DNA of 64,000 nucleotides from Sipunculus nudus (GCA_026874595.1 CM049317.1:65034618-65098617), one strand, 5' to 3'; numbered from the stretch's first letter, positions 1-12,440 are shown. Translations and numbers: made by a program. Notes: a model not told the origin generated them from the letters alone.

Positions 1-361
1 GTTATATTCCGAGTCCCGCCTTATAACTTACAGATAGGTTCATGTCACGTTACTAGGTACCACTTATTCGGTCAACCTTTTACATATGTATAATTGTTTC
101 CACGCTCATGTAGGATGTGCGCTTATTAACGTGCGTGCGTGTGCTTCTGTGTATTTTTTACAACACCTTACGCAATTATGAATGGAATCTCATGAAACGT
201 TCAGTGCATTTCGTGGAGGGGCCAATAAAGATTCAGTGTCAATCAGGCACATTATCCGCAATCGGGAACGTTATGAAGGTATACTGACAAATGTACTTTC
301 ACTAATGTACTGATAAACCTAAGAATATGAGCAATTTAAGTGATTTTAAACAAATGTAAAT
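1..361. repeat. Dispersed repeat block, copy 1
   Basis: The same sequence recurs, diverged, at 1374-1571 (right half), 1615-1790 (a more diverged copy) and 12118-12440 (whole block). Shared landmarks are CTTACGCAATTATGAATGG, GGCACATTATCCGCAATCGG and AACGTTATGAAGG. No ORF is conserved among copies, so it is probably non-coding flank carried along with duplicated lectin exons, or an unclassified interspersed repeat. Confidence 0.75.
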
Positions 362-850
362 GGTAAACTTGAATATAGAAATATCAACTTGTTACAGGCA
401 AGGATGGAGTGCAATGAAAGGGTAGTCATATTTGGGTTCCAAAGGCCAGTGAACATGAAGCTATAAGGTCCCTTATGTTAATACAGTCACAACCTGTAGA
501 TGAGGCCAGGATTGGCTTGTACAAGGAAAATGTGGTTAAAAATACCTAATAAAAATTTAAAAAAATTCAATGTAAATACGTTTTGGAGAGACCCAATTAA
601 TTATTCATAAAGAATAAAATAGAAATCATATATAAGAGATATTTAAATGATCTTCTCTCGTGTGCAAAGCGGTAATGATCTAATTACATGTATAAGACAA
701 TGAGTCACGGTAATAGTTACACAGCATGGGATATATCAACTTAATATTTAATATATAATACTTAATATAGAGAGCAAATTTAATGGAAGTAAATATATGA
801 CTAAATGGAGCAGTTTGGTAAACTGACAATGTTACTTTTCGACACTGTAG
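362..850. other. AT-rich stretch, no gene recognised
   Basis: AT-rich sequence between the first repeat block and the stranded CTLD exon. Part of it (about 640-800) resembles the stretch just before the related exon at 17009, so it is probably old intron sequence. Nothing coding is supported. Confidence 0.5.
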
Positions 851-1023
851 GAGATCAGCGCGATAAAAAGTTTCGATTTACCGGTGCTGCAGCTGGAGAT
901 CAAGGGAATTGTGCTAAACTCAATCTGAACACTTTAAAATGGGACAGAACAGACTGCGAAACTAAGGCTGGCGTACTGCGTTTAGTCTTTGACTCAAATA
1001 ATATATTTGAAAAAAAAAAATAA
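851..1023 (+). pseudogene. C-type lectin-like domain 3' exon, stranded
   Basis: A possible acceptor (ACTGTAG) precedes an open frame that reads like the last third of a CTLD: GDQGNCAKL, a Trp in LKWDR, then a Cys in TDCET. It is closely related to the exon at 17009-17141 and to exon 5 of the receptor at 50400-56110. The position where family members have their final Cys (ILC at 17136) reads CGT, Arg. The frame continues to a TAA after a lysine-rich end. No matching 5' CTLD exon lies upstream in the window. I take it as a duplicated, probably non-functional exon; it could belong to a gene starting left of the window. Confidence 0.6.
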
Positions 1024-1373
1024 CTGCGCATGTTAAGTATTTTTTATTATTAAAAATTTAAATTTCAAATACATGGTATACATGATTCAGAACAGAAATA
1101 AGACCCGCAATATATTAATAAAGTAACATATAAGTACATATAAAAATATACCTGGACTCCAAAAAATACCTGTGAAACACTTACGTAGAGAACGTTACAA
1201 CAGTCAGATGACTTTATTTTAGAGAGTATTCTTAATGGTTTCTTGGAATGGGAACAAAAGAAAAATGTTGTTTTTGTAAACCAAATAAACAAAATATGTT
1301 TTACTATATGTAATGTTTTGATGTAGACTGAGCTTGTCTTTTAGGTTGGTACCATTTTCTTTAAACTCATTAT

Positions 1374-1790
1374 TCACCTTACGCAATTATGAATGGAATC
1401 TCATGAAACGTTCAGTGCATTTCGTGGAGGGGCCAATGAAGGTTCAGTGTCAATCAGGCACATTATCCGCAATCGGGAACGTTATGAAGGTATACTGACA
1501 AATGTACTTTCACTCATGTACTGATAAACCTTAGAATATGAGCGATTTAAGTGATTTTAAACAAATGTAATCAAGTTGAGTAGAAAGAAATTGAAACCAT
1601 CAGGGTTTTTTACGTGCCAGTCACAATACGAGCCCTGCCTTATAACTAACAGCTTCGTTTACGTCACGATATGTTTAAGAATGATATGCGCTCCTTTCCC
1701 TTTGTATATGTTTTTGTGTGTGTGTTTTTCACAACTAAGCTTACGCAGTCATGAACGGAATCTCAAGAAATTTTCAGTGCGTCAGGCGTA
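1374..1790. repeat. Dispersed repeat block, second and third copies
   Basis: Positions 1374-1571 match 164-361 almost base for base. Positions 1615-1790 repeat the beginning of block 1 in more diverged form, including CGAGCCCTGCCTTATAACT and TTACGCAGTCATGAACGGAA. This places two repeat units on either side of the stranded CTLD exon. Confidence 0.75.
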
Positions 1791-1800
1791 GGTATTATTA

Positions 1801-2750
1801 AGATATCTGATTACCTACCTACCAGATGAAAAAAAAATTTATCTTCATGGCGACAAGAGATATATAGTAACAAATGAACACAGCACTTTCCATATCGAGC
1901 TGTTCACCTCAAAGGCAAAGTCTATTGCCCTTCCGCTACTGAATGAAATACCGACCACAAATTATGCAGTTCAAACACAGCAGGTGGAATTATGAGTTTG
2001 TTATTAATATTCCAAAGGGTTTACTTAAAAATCAAAGCTTTACTGGGAGTCCCATGAGATACTTAACTGACTGCCTTAAGGAATGTCACATTAACACTTT
2101 ACAGATGTGCCAAGCGACGTGTCCTTTATAAGCCCATCCCCAAAGGCCATATAGAAAACCAGAAAAAAAGGCCGGTGTCATGAAATACGTTTGTATGTTA
2201 TATCGGTATTAATTTGTTCATATGCCAAAGTTAAATCTGTAACAGAGAGATCGCCAAGCAAAATATAGCCTTTCCAGTGCCAGTTAAGATATCTAAAAAG
2301 CGATTATATTATTTAGTTTCTAAAGCATATCATTTATTTTCTAAAGCTGAAACCCCATGATAAAACATGTTTGGAGGCGCTCTTTCATTATTAAAGATTA
2401 CAATATAAAAACCTTATGTTACCACGGCAGCTCTATTAACGAATGATTTGAGGAAATCTTCTGTTAACAACAATGCCAGACCAAGGCTTATTGTCCTGAT
2501 ATTATGTCATGATGTCGTCATTATGTAAACCCGGTAAGTTACTTCAAAACATAAAACCTGAGGTTGCCTTGGCCTACAAAGATCAGGATGACCAATTAAT
2601 GTCATGGGGCAAAATCGAGATATATTGGAAACAATTCCAGAGACCTAGGTGTATTGTTGAGGAGTGTTTCGAGACAACATCAACCATTAGAATACAGGGA
2701 TACAATAGAACGAATCTCTAGTAATCTAACTAGTCGAGCTCGTTCAGTGC
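1801..2750. repeat. Segmental duplicate of 13138-14060
   Basis: Long collinear similarity to 13138-14060: the CATGGCGAC start, the TATTGCCCTTCC segment, the AATGCCAGACCAAGGCTT segment and the GTGTTTCGAGA tail all occur in the same order. ORFs in one copy are not kept in the other, so it is treated as non-coding duplicated DNA. Confidence 0.7.
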
Positions 2751-3429
2751 AGGGTTAGAAATATACAGAACGATTTTATAATGTATTTTCTAAAGCGTTA
2801 ACCCAATGATGATGATAGACGCTCTGAAACGCTCTAACATTATTAAACATTACAATATAAAAACATTATGTTAAAAAGGGGACTCTACTAACAAAAAAAA
2901 TTGACGGATTTAAATGTAGAAAATGCCACACCAAGAGTTATTTACAAATAGCCTTGGCAAAATAGGAAAGTTTGGATATGATGTCATGTTGTAGCCCTAA
3001 AGTACTTTTCCGGTTTATTATTTAAAATTAGAAGTAAATGGAGCAGGCGGAAAGGCTTGACCAAATATGGGTCACCGGTATGCAAGCTTAAGTGTTTTCA
3101 TTTATACCCCGGGCTCATCCAGCATGATGGGAAACATGTTGGAGATTTCTCCCACCAGAAATTCAGGTCATAAAGGGGGGAAATTGACCGTTAATTACTG
3201 CCATTTATATATCGGTGTCAGCAGGGAGCTTTCAGAATTGTATGTTTTGTTTTGTTTGTGTCTGTATTTTTTAAATGTATAAAAATCACGTCAAAATGGT
3301 TAACACTAATATTCTCTTTCAGCATAGGTCTTTCATCAGTATTCTTTTTTTAAGTTTTCAAATTGGTTAGCTTAAGTGTGAGGTGTAGGAAAAAAAATGA
3401 AACAAACGAAGTAATGTCTTGTTTTTACA
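2751..3429. other. Intergenic, partial repeat only
   Basis: About 2760-2890 is another diverged piece of the unit seen at 2330-2430 and 13640-13760 (AAGATTACAATATAAAA type). The rest, up to the LINE, shows no recognisable gene. Confidence 0.5.
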
Positions 3430-6400
3430 GGAAACGCATAGTGCATCTGAAATAGAAAATGTACGGATAAATGAATGCTATGGCACGATAGTGTATAGTA
3501 ATGGAGACTCTAGTAGCAGAGGTACTGCCATATTATTCAGACATAACCTTGGAATGAAAGATTTAGATTGATTTTTAATCATTAGTTTGAAGATTATCAT
3601 TAGTAAGAGTAGAAATAGAACGGAAGAAATATTTTTTAATTAATATTTACTCTATTAATATTCAGAGCTGTCAAGTCGCGTTTTATTTGAAAATGAAAGC
3701 TTTGTTAAATAAATATGTAACTTCAGATCATAATATTGTGATAGGAGGTGATTATAACGTGGTATTGATAATGGGTTGAGAAAACGTGTAAAAAACAGAC
3801 CCGCGAGTGAAATGGGAATATATCAAATAAAAAATAAGAGCCTTTTGTGTGAAATACTGTAGTAATAAGAAAAGAAACCAAGATAACAAAGAGAGTAAAT
3901 TGCCAGTAAGGTTGAAAGAATTGTATTCTTAAATAGATGATGAAAAAACCTAAATAAAATAGAAAATTATAAGCAGGGTATAATGAAAATAAAAAATGAA
4001 ATTGAGGGAATAGATAGTGAAAAAAACATAATGTTTGATAACTAGATCACAGGTAAGATGGCACGAATAAGGGGAAAAGAGTACGAAATATTTTCTAAAT
4101 TTAGAAAAACGGAAAAATATTTGGAAAACTATGATAAAACTTAAAATAGGAAACGCCTGGGATACAAATTGTGAAGAAATATCATCAATTTGCAAAGAAT
4201 ATTATCAGGCTTTGTGCTCAACAAAAATAGATAAAGATACAAAAGAAATAGAAGAATATTTGGACAATATAAATGTACCTCGAATTGAGCAAGGTGACAT
4301 CAATTTTGTAGAGCGTCCAGTCACTAGTGGAGAATGTCTGCAAACAATTAAGACATTCTCTAATGGGAAAGTCCAGGTAATGACAGTATAAGTATTGTTT
4401 TTATAAAAAGTTTTGGCCATATTTTGGAAAATTTATGATAGATTCCTTTAATACAATTGTCAAAGGAGAGCTTTCGAGCTCCCAAAGACAGGCAGTTACC
4501 CTTTTGGGTAAAAGAAATATAGGACACTAATAAAAAATTGGAGGCCAATCTCTTTGTTAAACACGGACAAAAACATTTTGTCAAAAACAATGGCTGTCAG
4601 ACTTTAAAAAAAATCTTCCTCAATTAAATCATATGAATCAAACTGAATATGTAAAAGGGCGATATATTGGAGAAAACATTCGATAATTAAAGATTTACTG
4701 CAATATACGAAGTATACAAATCTTCCCTAATCTTGGCCTAATTGCAATAGATTTTGAAAAAGAATTTGATTCTTTAGAATGGTTATTTATGTTCAAAGTA
4801 TTGAAAAAGTTTGGTTTCTCGAAATATTTTATAAATCTTTTCAAGTTACCATATAAAAATATAAGCAGTACTGTAATTAAAAACGGAACAACATGTGGTT
4901 ATTTTCCTGTGCAAAGAGGAGTCTGACAAGGGATCTATTGTCACCCTATCTATTTATTTTTTTTTCAATTGAAATATTAGGTCAACTAATAAGACAACGG
5001 GATACAATAAAAGGTATAAAAGTAGAGAATGAGGAAATAAAGCTAGTACAGTATGCTGATGATAGAGTAGCAGTTGTAAAAAATATTAAGTCGGCTAAAA
5101 GGTTTCTAGAAGCAGTTGAATTATTCGGAATGTACAGTGGGCTGAAAATGAAAAAAAGATAACTCAGAAGGATATTAGAAAGGGAGCTTGAGAAACTAGT
5201 CGATTAATCCTCTTAATATTGTATGGCCAAAAAAAGGAATAAAAATACTCAGTATTTTTTTGTTCTTACGATAAAAAAAAATGCGAAAGAGAAAATTTTT
5301 ATAAGAAAATTAAAGATATCGAGAAACTGACAAATATTTTGCGTATTAGAAGTCTGACTCTGCAGGGACGAATCAAAATAATTAAAACTTTTATTATCTC
5401 CATATTTCAATATCAGTTTCCTAACGACTCTTTTCCATTAAGGTGTAAAAAGATTTTAGAAAAAATAATATACCATTTTAATAGGATGGAAAAACCGAGA
5501 AATTGCTACGAAGTTTATTGTTCAAGAAAAGCAAAAGGGGGGCTTAAATGCGCCACATTTAAGTCAATTATAATGACATCCCACATTGCATGGATTAAAA
5601 TATATTTGTATACGGAAGATAGTTTTTGGAAGAAACTATGGGATGCTCAGTTTAAAAAGATAACGCAGAATACAAAAGTACTTTTATTGGGTAATCTTGG
5701 TCAGTATTCGGTAAAAAGGAAATCATTACAGATTTTTATAGAGAAATCGTACGAAGTGTTCAGGTCATCAGAGCAACTTTCTTTAGAGAACAAAAATTAT
5801 GGAATCAAATAATATGGATGAACAGAATCATTAAGATCGATAATAGAATGATCTGTTGGAAAGATTTCATAGCCGTTGGGATGATGACGCCAGGGATTTA
5901 TTTGATGATGATCCCCATATTAAGCCTTTTGAATATTTGAAAGCACGTGGCTTGCATGAGAGATTCTTTTTTTCAATGGTATTCATTAATTTCATTGGTT
6001 CTATCAAAACATAGAAAATAGGAAATGAATATTTGGATGAACCCCATACGTTCATGTTATTTTTGTATGGTAAACACTACGAATTACATCAAACCACGTC
6101 AAAACAAGTATATCAGTGCATAAAGAATGAAATTTGCTTGCCAGTTTGGAAACCGCCAAGAATTAATAAATTTCTTAATAGAGAGGATTATAATTGGTTA
6201 AAGGTGTACCTGTTATCTCAAAGTGTGTTTCAAGATATTAAAACAGTATTTTCAGTATAAAATTCTACAGATTTTTTTTGTTTCTAATTATTGGCTAAAG
6301 AAGTGGAAATTAGTAAATGATAATAAAAACGTAGAAAATATAGTGCATCTATTTTGGGATTGTGAATTGATTAAAGAATTTTGGTTAGCAACAGAAATTT

Positions 6401-6700
6401 GGTGTTATAATAGGTTGAAAGTAAATAATTTTCACCTTGATAAGCAGGAGTTTTTCTTGGATTGTTAGGTGAAGATATATGGAAGAATTATAGATTTGTT
6501 ATTACAAAAAGATATATTTATAGATGCAGGTGTGACGACATTAATGTAACGATAACAGGATTTGAACAATATTAATGATTTACATGAAGATTGAATTAAT
6601 AATCGCAAGGAATAATGACAAGACGCAACATCTATTGGAGAAGTTGTCAGTATTAAAATGTTTAATTGACCGAGATATGGTATGCCTTGTTATAGAAATG
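3430..6700 (+). mobile_element. Decayed L1/Tx1-type LINE (ORF2 remains)
   Basis: A 5'-truncated non-LTR retrotransposon. Near 3440-3570 a frame reads like the apurinic endonuclease (VYSNGDSSSRGTAILF). At 4740-5160 is the reverse transcriptase: FEKEFDSLEW (motif A), KNGTTCGYFPVQRGV, then DLLSPYLFIF and QYADD (catalytic motif). At 5339-5660 the post-RT region has LTLQGRIKIIKT and KGGLKC, and at 6340-6410 NIVHLFWDC with a following FW matches the C-terminal region of this group. The RT is interrupted by a TGA directly before QG and a one-base deletion straight after it; further frame changes follow. Clearly inactive. Assignment to the L1/Tx1 group rests on motif wording from memory. Confidence 0.85.
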
Positions 6701-6889
6701 GTTTTATTTTTTACTGTATATTTAGATTGTGGAATAAAGTTTGTTAAAACATGTTGTAGTCCTCATTTAATCTCCATATCACTCGATGTTAGCCTGGCAA
6801 ATTCAAACCATGATCACGGAAATTACCCTGGCCTGGAAGGATCTGAAGGTTGGGGAATAAATCGAGAGTTAGGCAAACATAGAAGAATG

Positions 6890-7030
6890 GTAAATTTCTA
6901 GAGATTAGGTGGATTTTTAGTGGAATTTCGAGATAACTTCCAACACTTGAATGCCAGGGGTACATTAAAGCGAATCTCCGAGGGTTTGGAAGAGATTTTA
7001 CCATTTTAAGCTTGAGGCAAACTGGAAACT
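6890..7030. repeat. Short repeat related to 2630-2735 and 13965-14095
   Basis: All three copies share a pattern of TTTCGAGA, then a CCAGGGATACATTAAA-like string, then an AGATTTTACCATTTTAAGCTTGAGGC-like string here and at 14070. Probably one interspersed repeat or SINE 3' region. Confidence 0.5.
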
Positions 7031-7773
7031 TTAAGCAAGGTGGCATAATAGGAAGCATTCCGACTAGGCCTGCTTCATCACTTCTAACACTTTAATTTTT
7101 TGTTTACGGGGGGGAGACGTGTAGTTATCCTTTATGTCCCTAGTATGCCCCTTTTTGCTCCCATACATGGCCCAACGTCTTATACCTTTTTGGTTATATT
7201 CTTATTCAGCCCCTCATATAGGTTTTGCTCTTTGAGAAATCGGGGTTAGTAAGGGGAATCTAAAGTAGACGATTAACTTTTAATTCTGTAAAGAGCAATA
7301 TACGGGAGGGGGTCCTTTATTGACTTCAGCCAAAATTCTAGTATGTTGAATTTACATATATATTAATTTATGTTTATTATATATAGTGTAAGTAAAGGGA
7401 AAGAGTGACGCCATTTTGATAGCCTAACATGTTAATTAACACAAGAGATTTGGAGGCGCACAGGCTTCTTTGTCAGGTGGTAAGGAGGGGCGGTCAGAGA
7501 GGTGTTTATATATGACAATGTATAAAGCCTTTAGTGCCAGAAACAGTGTATTTACATTCTGATTGATATTAAGTATTATTCTAACCATAATGCCTTGTGT
7601 GGGAGGGGTACACAGCAGTACGCATCACTCCACTTATGAATTTTTGCGAAACGCTAAATGCCGGTGTCATCCACATTATGACGTCACGTCGAGGGTTGCT
7701 CTGTACAAGGTGCAGCTCTCGCAGCTAAATAAGGAAATAAAAAACATAAACGTAGGTAATGTGACAAAACTTT

Positions 7774-7807
<34 letters not shown>

Positions 7808-8440
7808 ATTGGTTCATTAATGTGCGGAAAAGTCGGTTCACTGCGATCAGGAACCGAACATTTGAGCTTCCAATTTTTGCGGATGCTCTACCGCTGAACT
7901 ATTATAAATTCCATAGCCCTCTGTGGTGTAGAGCCATATGCGGGTTTTGTGTTGTTTTCCGAGCTGATACGGGAAGATGTGGGGTGTCTTGGTAGATGAA
8001 GATGATACAAAACCGCGTATTTGAGCTTTCAATGCTGATCAGCATGTGTCCTTCTTTTCAAATTTCATAACGGAGTTGGTATAAATACAAAAGTCACTCA
8101 TTTACAATTAAAACGTCACTTTTATCGGTTTTATAAGTATAATTGTTCAAATTTTGAAATCACCACTACGGATTTAGTGTCACCCTGTGTCCCCGTCACT
8201 AAAGACCAGTTACTTAGATTCTACTCACGTACACCATTCAATCAAGTAAAACTACTTTTAAACTACAATGGTTTCGCCTAGTCAGTTAGACTAAATAGGA
8301 CCTGACAAATTAAATGAGTAGGAAGAACGTCTTTTGACTGCAATAGCTGACAATACTTCCTTGAAACATATCTGGCATTAATGGTTAAGATTACACATTT
8401 TTTCTGTGGTGCTTATTAAACAAATAGCGAAAAATGTCAT
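7031..8440. other. Non-coding interval with a GA tract and a SINE-like piece
   Basis: Downstream flank of the minus-strand lectin gene. It holds a (GA)n tract at about 7778-7804 and a tRNA-like segment at 7820-7925. No supported gene; the ORFs present are short and not conserved. Confidence 0.5.
7820..7925 (-). repeat. tRNA-derived SINE-like fragment
   Basis: On the minus strand an A-box-like TAGTTCAGCGGTAGAGCAT is followed about 35 bases later by a weak B-box-like CGGTTCCTGATCGC. That spacing suggests a degenerate tRNA head of a SINE. Weak evidence. Confidence 0.35.
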
Positions 8441-8580
8441 TTAGCCACATATCATTTTATACCCATCAGAATTTGCCACAATGTAACAGTACTTTGGTTG
8501 TGGAACTGGAGAGGCGGTTGTAGGTGATGACGCAAGGTCGCTTTGGTCTGATGCTGGAGTTGCAGTTGTATATTGAACAT
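8441..8580 (-). CDS. Terminal exon: Thr/Ser/Pro linker and short tail
   Basis: Exon 3 of the three-exon lectin gene. It starts after TATATTTTAG in phase 1 (completing an Asp codon) and encodes 46 further codons ending in TAA. The sequence is rich in Thr, Ala, Ser and Pro (SPTTASPVP), like a mucin-type O-glycosylated linker, and ends with two Cys residues (KYCYIV, MICG). No membrane segment is seen, so the product is probably secreted. Confidence 0.75.
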
Positions 8581-9138
8581 CTAAAATATAAATGCGCTTG
8601 AAAAGATTCCATGGACATAAACATTCAATAACAATAATATGCTGTATTCAGTATTCGTGGATCCGAGACAAATAAGAAATTTTAATATGAAAGACCTGAA
8701 CCCTCTTATGAAAAATATAAGCAGAAAATTGATATATATATTTATCTCACTCAGTAACTCACCAAAGGTCCTTTCACAGATGAACAAGAACTCGTTTGAA
8801 CATGTTCGATCATTCCATTCAGCAGTTGATTCCCCTTGATAATTGTAGAAAAGGAGACAATCTTGATTATTGTCGAGATTGTTTGGTTGTACAGGACTCC
8901 TTTTCCTCCAGTTGAACCAAACCATATCCTTTCCGTCATCCCAAACCCAATGTCCTTCTGAAAAAAAGAGTATTCAATATTTTTGTTTCAAAAGATGGTG
9001 ACAGAGTAAGTGTGAGAGGAAGAGATTGATTAACCTCTACATGGTCCTGGCAAAAAATAGCATTAAATCATTTGCAACAACGTAAAGGAAGTCGTAGATG
9101 TGTCATGTTGTACCAGGCATGGTGGTCATTATAAACTG

Positions 9139-9197
<59 letters not shown>

Positions 9198-9300
9198 CCG
9201 CGTTATATACATATTCCACTTGTCATCTGAATAATTAGCTCTAAGCTTCGAAGGCTCGTGAATTAAATATACAGGAAGCAAATATGTATCTATCTATGTA

Positions 9301-9362
<62 letters not shown>

Positions 9363-9998
9363 CTAAGTTGGTTCCAGTGCTTGCTGTATAGTGCTCGATA
9401 CAGCTAAGGTAGAGCACATTATCTAAACGTGAAGCACGCTGGAGTTTAATGGTTATCAGTGTGTATCTATTGCATATCTTGAATGTGAATTATAAAAAAT
9501 ATTTAACTTAGCGGAGGACCCTTATTATAAAAGTTTTTGTTTGGTGTGGCTGGAAAGAAAACTAAATTCTTTTATATATTTAGTCCTGATAAAAATTAAT
9601 ATACATGTACACATACCTAATAAGTGATGATTAACACATAATTACACTAGAGGCAATGGGAAGACAACCTACCGAATACATTTTGAACATAATACGTGGC
9701 TATCATACATTTAGCCTTCCGCTTGAGTTTATATTGCGTGCACAGGAGTTTTACTGACGCTAAACTGCCGAGCCAGTTCGTGCAAACTGAACCAGTAGAG
9801 AAATAAACTGACAGCGATCTATCTGATAAGGCAAGACAATGTGTGTGATTTGACCCCATGCAAGCTTTATTTATACATCTTACTGACTGCTCTATAGCTG
9901 CAATAGAGATGATCTCTGAGGGGCAGTTAGTATCGCCAGCTCGCCAGGTCGTAATTGTGGGGTGGTCGCAATTGTGATGTAGTCGCAAGGCGGGGTTC

Positions 9999-10068
<70 letters not shown>

Positions 10069-11004
10069 ATATATGTATATATGTATATATATATATATGA
10101 TATAGATGAAAATGGTATATACAGAAAGGTTGATTCACTGAAGGTGGGGATCGAACCCACGGTCTCCGATTTCCGGTCGGTTGCCTTAACCACTTGGCTA
10201 CTCCAGATTCGCTTTCTCTCTGTGTATTTCCACACTTAAAAGGAACCAGCGAAGCAATCCACGAGCTATAACATCTTTAACCTTAAATTTAATCGCGTCA
10301 GATGGGGTATATTTGAGAATGAACTTACAAATTACGAGGTGTAAATATCAGCACATACCTTTCAGTTTCAAAAGAAAAAAAACATATTTCATCTGTAACT
10401 AAAGAAGATTTTGTATATATATTTATTTCAATGTCTCTAAATGTTACTGTATCATCTCAGTTAAACCATACTTAACTTGTAACAGCACCAGTCCAGTCTT
10501 GACATAATTTATAGTTTATTCCAAATACCATCATATGGAAGTTTTCATTTTAAGTAGAAAAACAGGTAATTAAAACATGGATGAGTGTGTATGGATTTAT
10601 TTAAATTCATGTGCGGTAAACAGAATTGCCTTACATTCATATAATGAAAGTTATGCATAATCTGTGCCAGGACCATTCTGGACCAAAATACAAATATATA
10701 GATTCAAGTCTTTAAGGACATTTTTATTCCAGGTTTAACAGAAAGAAGTTTAAAATCCTTTGACGTGAGATTATCTGTATACCTTTCTCAATATCGTTTC
10801 CAGAGATCCAAACTTCATTTGTGCCGACTTCAGTCTGGACTAAATTAAAAACCCACGTGTTTTCTTCCATATTCTCCAACCTCGCCAATGACCATCCCTT
10901 TTCATCACAAAACCTACGTGCCTTTGTGAAGTCGGTCTTGAAGGTAGAAATATAATATTTGCTATTGCCTCGAGTATAAGGCCCGAGTACCTCCGTTGTT
11001 CCTA
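8441..11004 (-). CDS. C-type lectin domain protein, three 3' exons
   Basis: Exons in gene order: 10783-11004, 8763-8957, 8441-8580. Each begins after an AG (TTCTAG, TTTCAG, TTTTAG) and the first two end at GT (GTATAC, GTGAGT). All introns are phase 1 and join in frame to a TAA. The product has the first CTLD half (ARRFCDEKGWSLARLEN, then VWISG), then GHWVWDDGK, WFNW, a QPN in the long-loop position, DCL, WND and FICE, followed by a Thr/Ser/Pro-rich tail ending YKMICG. QPN and WND are the residues that bind calcium and sugar in true C-type lectins, so sugar binding is plausible. The signal-peptide exon was not found to the right; the model is 5' incomplete. Intron 1 is swollen by AT repeats and a tRNA-like piece. 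Confidence 0.85.
8763..8957 (-). CDS. CTLD second-half exon with QPN and WND
   Basis: Exon 2 of the lectin gene. It contains EGHWVWDDGK, FNW, SPVQPNN, QDCL, EWNDRTC and FICE, the canonical C-terminal half of a CTLD with both disulphide cysteines. It begins in phase 1 after TTTCAG and ends before GTGAGT. Confidence 0.85.
9142..9194. repeat. (AT)n microsatellite
   Basis: Uninterrupted AT dinucleotide run inside intron 1 of the minus-strand lectin gene. Confidence 0.95.
9305..9357. repeat. (AT)n microsatellite
   Basis: Second uninterrupted AT run in the same intron. Confidence 0.95.
10002..10100. repeat. (AT)n / (GT)n compound microsatellite
   Basis: A long AT run that passes into TGTGTG and ATGTAT units. 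It sits directly beside the tRNA-like sequence at 10136-10207, as the tail of a SINE often does. Confidence 0.9.
10136..10207 (-). tRNA. tRNA-like sequence, anticodon GGA (Ser), probably a SINE head
   Basis: The minus strand folds as a class-I cloverleaf: D stem GCC/GGC, anticodon stem CCGA/TCGG with loop CCGGAAA (anticodon GGA), T stem GTGGG/CCCAC with TTCGATC loop, and an acceptor stem of six pairs (one G-T) with one T-T mismatch at the end. GGA is a serine anticodon, but tRNA-Ser should carry a long variable arm; here it is only about four bases (GACC). With the adjoining microsatellite this looks more like a tRNA-derived SINE or tRNA pseudogene than a working gene. Confidence 0.5.
10783..11004 (-). 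CDS. CTLD first-half exon
   Basis: The most 5' exon seen of the lectin gene. It encodes NSKYYISTFKTDF, ARRFCDEKGWSLARLEN and EVWISGND, matching the helix 1 / helix 2 / W-I-G core of a CTLD. It starts in phase 1 after TTCTAG, so at least one upstream exon (expected signal peptide) is missing from the model. Confidence 0.8.
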
Positions 11005-12117
11005 CTAGAAATAAATAAAATATTTTTCCCATTTGATTTTTTTCTGCAAACGTTAGTTGTACATATTTCAAATAAAGGGTCGAGGAATTGTTTCCTATCC
11101 ACTGCTTAAAGTAATTTCATATTGGGTCATTGTTGAATGCAATATATTTTGCAGTTAATTTGCACCCCCTTACATGTGTTTTGTTCTAAAAATTTTATGC
11201 AATTGTTACTATAACACTATTCCATCTGCCAGAGTGAGAGCTATAATCATTAATCACCTATAAGTATAGGCGATGGCCACTTGTCATACTAGGCGTACCC
11301 ATTTAACTACTCCTCATGAAACCATTGATCGATTGTCGCAAAATTAACCAGGCGATTATATTCGCCTCTTGTCATCCTATCAGTGACCTAAGTATAGCCA
11401 AATAGTTTTTCTTTTTTCCACGCGAAAGCACAACGGATTCCCAATTTTTTTATAAATTGATAGTGAGATTATAAGCATTAATAAGGTAGAATAAATACTA
11501 AATGGCATTCAATATGCAGTCTCTAGACAGTAATATTGGAAGATTAATATTTTAAACTAGTTTAAATGACGTATCATTAATAATAATGACACTCCGTAGG
11601 TACATCTTTGCCTTTTGTTTTATCGGTTAGCAGTATGATGTTTCAATATTCGTAAAGGTCTATACAAATTATCTCCAACCGCGCCTTCAACCCCCCCCCC
11701 CCCCCAATTCTTGAACATAAAATCGACGCTTCTCTCTGAGATCAGACTAAGCTGGCGTTGGCAAACCAACCGGTATAAACAATTATCTGCTGCTCTGTTG
11801 TGACCCAGAATTTTAAATATATATTATCCGAGTCTCGGTAAAATAGTTATTGAATAAAACATTTATATCATATTAAATCAGATATATTAAGGTTCAGGTA
11901 TACACAATCCTGTAAGAATATGATATTTAAGTATTCGTATAGGTTTAAGAAAAAATGCCTCCTCGAACAACCCATTCTTGAACAAAAAATTGACGCCATA
12001 AGCTGAAGGCCATCTCGAACGGGGCGACCGCATGGCTGAATTCACAGGCTTTGATGTTGAGCCACTAGTAATATAGGTGAGTTGATACAAAATGAAACAA
12101 CCAAGGTTGCACATGTA
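11005..12117. other. Upstream flank of the lectin gene, no exon found
   Basis: The signal-peptide exon of the minus-strand lectin should lie here or further right, but no convincing Met-hydrophobic exon with a GT donor was found. A run of C residues at about 11692-11705 is the only notable feature. Confidence 0.4.
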
Positions 12118-12440
12118 CCTGTCATATTCCGATTCGCGCCTGATAACTTACAGCTAAGTTCGTGGCACGTGAATTGGCACCACTTATTCAGTAAACCCAC
12201 AACATCTGTAAAATTGCCTCCGCCAAGTAGGATGTGCGCTCAAATTCGTGCGTGTGTGTGTTTGTGTGTTTTTCACAACACCTGACGCAATTACGAATGG
12301 AATCTCATGAAATTTCAGTGCATTTCATGGAGGGACCAATGAAGAATCAGTGTTGATCAGGCACATTATCTGCATTCGGGAACGTTATGAAGGAATATTG
12401 ACAAATGTACTTTCACTGATGTACTAATTAACCTAAGATA
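12118..12440. repeat. Dispersed repeat block, fourth copy
   Basis: Matches block 1 (1-361) over its full length, with about one difference in every six to eight bases by eye. Confidence 0.7.

Noticed and set aside
9927-10239. ORFs of about 100 codons on both strands full of Ile-Tyr
   Set aside because: They are translations of the AT microsatellite and run through the tRNA-like sequence. The same holds for frames at 15883, 16479, 16531 and 49301-49614.
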